Assembly: GCA_028280565.1 (NCBI GenBank)
Contig: JANQLQ010000054.1
Span: 1 to 61,246 of the forward strand
From: Fulvivirga sp.
Lineage (GTDB): Bacteria; Bacteroidota; Bacteroidia; Cytophagales; Cyclobacteriaceae
Reading direction: 5' to 3'
DNA: 61,246 bases
The translations under genes and the position numbers were made by a program. Shown here in pieces: positions 60,978 to 61,246 of this stretch. The notes beneath the pieces are model-generated. The model saw only the letters and a program-made list of their open reading frames with translations. It did no database searches and was not told the DNA's origin. How positions within the stretch are numbered: the stretch's first letter is position 1; every line of letters begins with the position of its first letter.

Positions 60978-61246
60978 ACCCTCTTAAACAAAAGAGCCGT
61001 CAAGATGTTGGTGCAGAGAACCTTTTTAGTAGGACTCCAGCCGAAGGTCCATAGCCGATTGCTAGGGCATAATCTGTCCCACCAGCGATGGATTATCAAT
61101 GGATTACCATGGACGTAGTGTCGTGTCATACCTCAACTGACGTGTAGGATTAAACAATGAACTCTATTTGCCAAGTTGGGAAGTTCTCGACAAGTTAGCA
61201 ATCGGCAAAGTGCAGTAGGCAAAATAGAGGGTTGCCGACTGTTTAC

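Overview
The window reads as chromosomal DNA of a Bacteroidota bacterium, most likely Cytophagales. The evidence is SusC/SusD pairs, a FecI/FecR-type sigma/anti-sigma pair, a one-protein hybrid two-component regulator, type IX secretion (T9SS) C-terminal tails and many lipoproteins. Coding density is moderate, and the gene cargo is largely accessory.

Layout. 1-3400: repeat-rich non-coding DNA with MITE-like elements, three small Xre-type regulators (two in a duplicated module) and one unknown small gene. 3447-10505 (minus): ECF sigma factor, FecR anti-sigma, an STN-domain surface protein, its paralogue and a TonB-dependent receptor. 10907-11797 (minus): PanA-type antitoxin with a small membrane protein as likely toxin. 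12083-30971: a polysaccharide utilization locus. A large hybrid regulator (minus) faces SusC, SusD, a surface lipoprotein, a SurA-like protein, two T9SS beta-helix proteins, a GH2 enzyme with beta-glucuronidase hallmarks and a mannonate-dehydrogenase-like SDR, all pointing to a uronic-acid-containing glycan.

31357-38034 is the most unusual part. A WYL regulator fused to a PhyH-type 2-oxoglutarate dioxygenase (minus) faces a ~2 kb array of tRNAs and tRNA-like RNAs, followed by a slipin/SPFH protein and the RNA ligase RtcB. Five units fold as cloverleaves (Tyr, Gln, Ile, Asn, Lys anticodons). Two others appear circularly permuted: the T-arm half lies before the D-arm half of the same molecule. 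Three copies of an inverted-repeat motif, each exactly 12 nt before a YTTTGRA box, stand before the first array segment (and the WYL gene), before the permuted segment, and before rtcB. I read this as a stress-inducible RNA-repair system in which the encoded RNAs resemble anticodon-nicked tRNAs, the substrates RtcB seals.

38448-47323: a TPR / TPR-AAA ATPase / TPR membrane triad, a HipBST toxin-antitoxin system with two operator-like repeats, a gene lacking a normal start codon, a degenerate ABC-ATPase-like protein and an acid-ceramidase-like hydrolase. 47445-61246: tRNA-Val, an AsmA-like protein, a DASH cryptochrome, a giant secreted ankyrin protein, RDD and DUF6176-like proteins, a frameshifted MFS-like transporter, a YARHG protein and a small lipoprotein.
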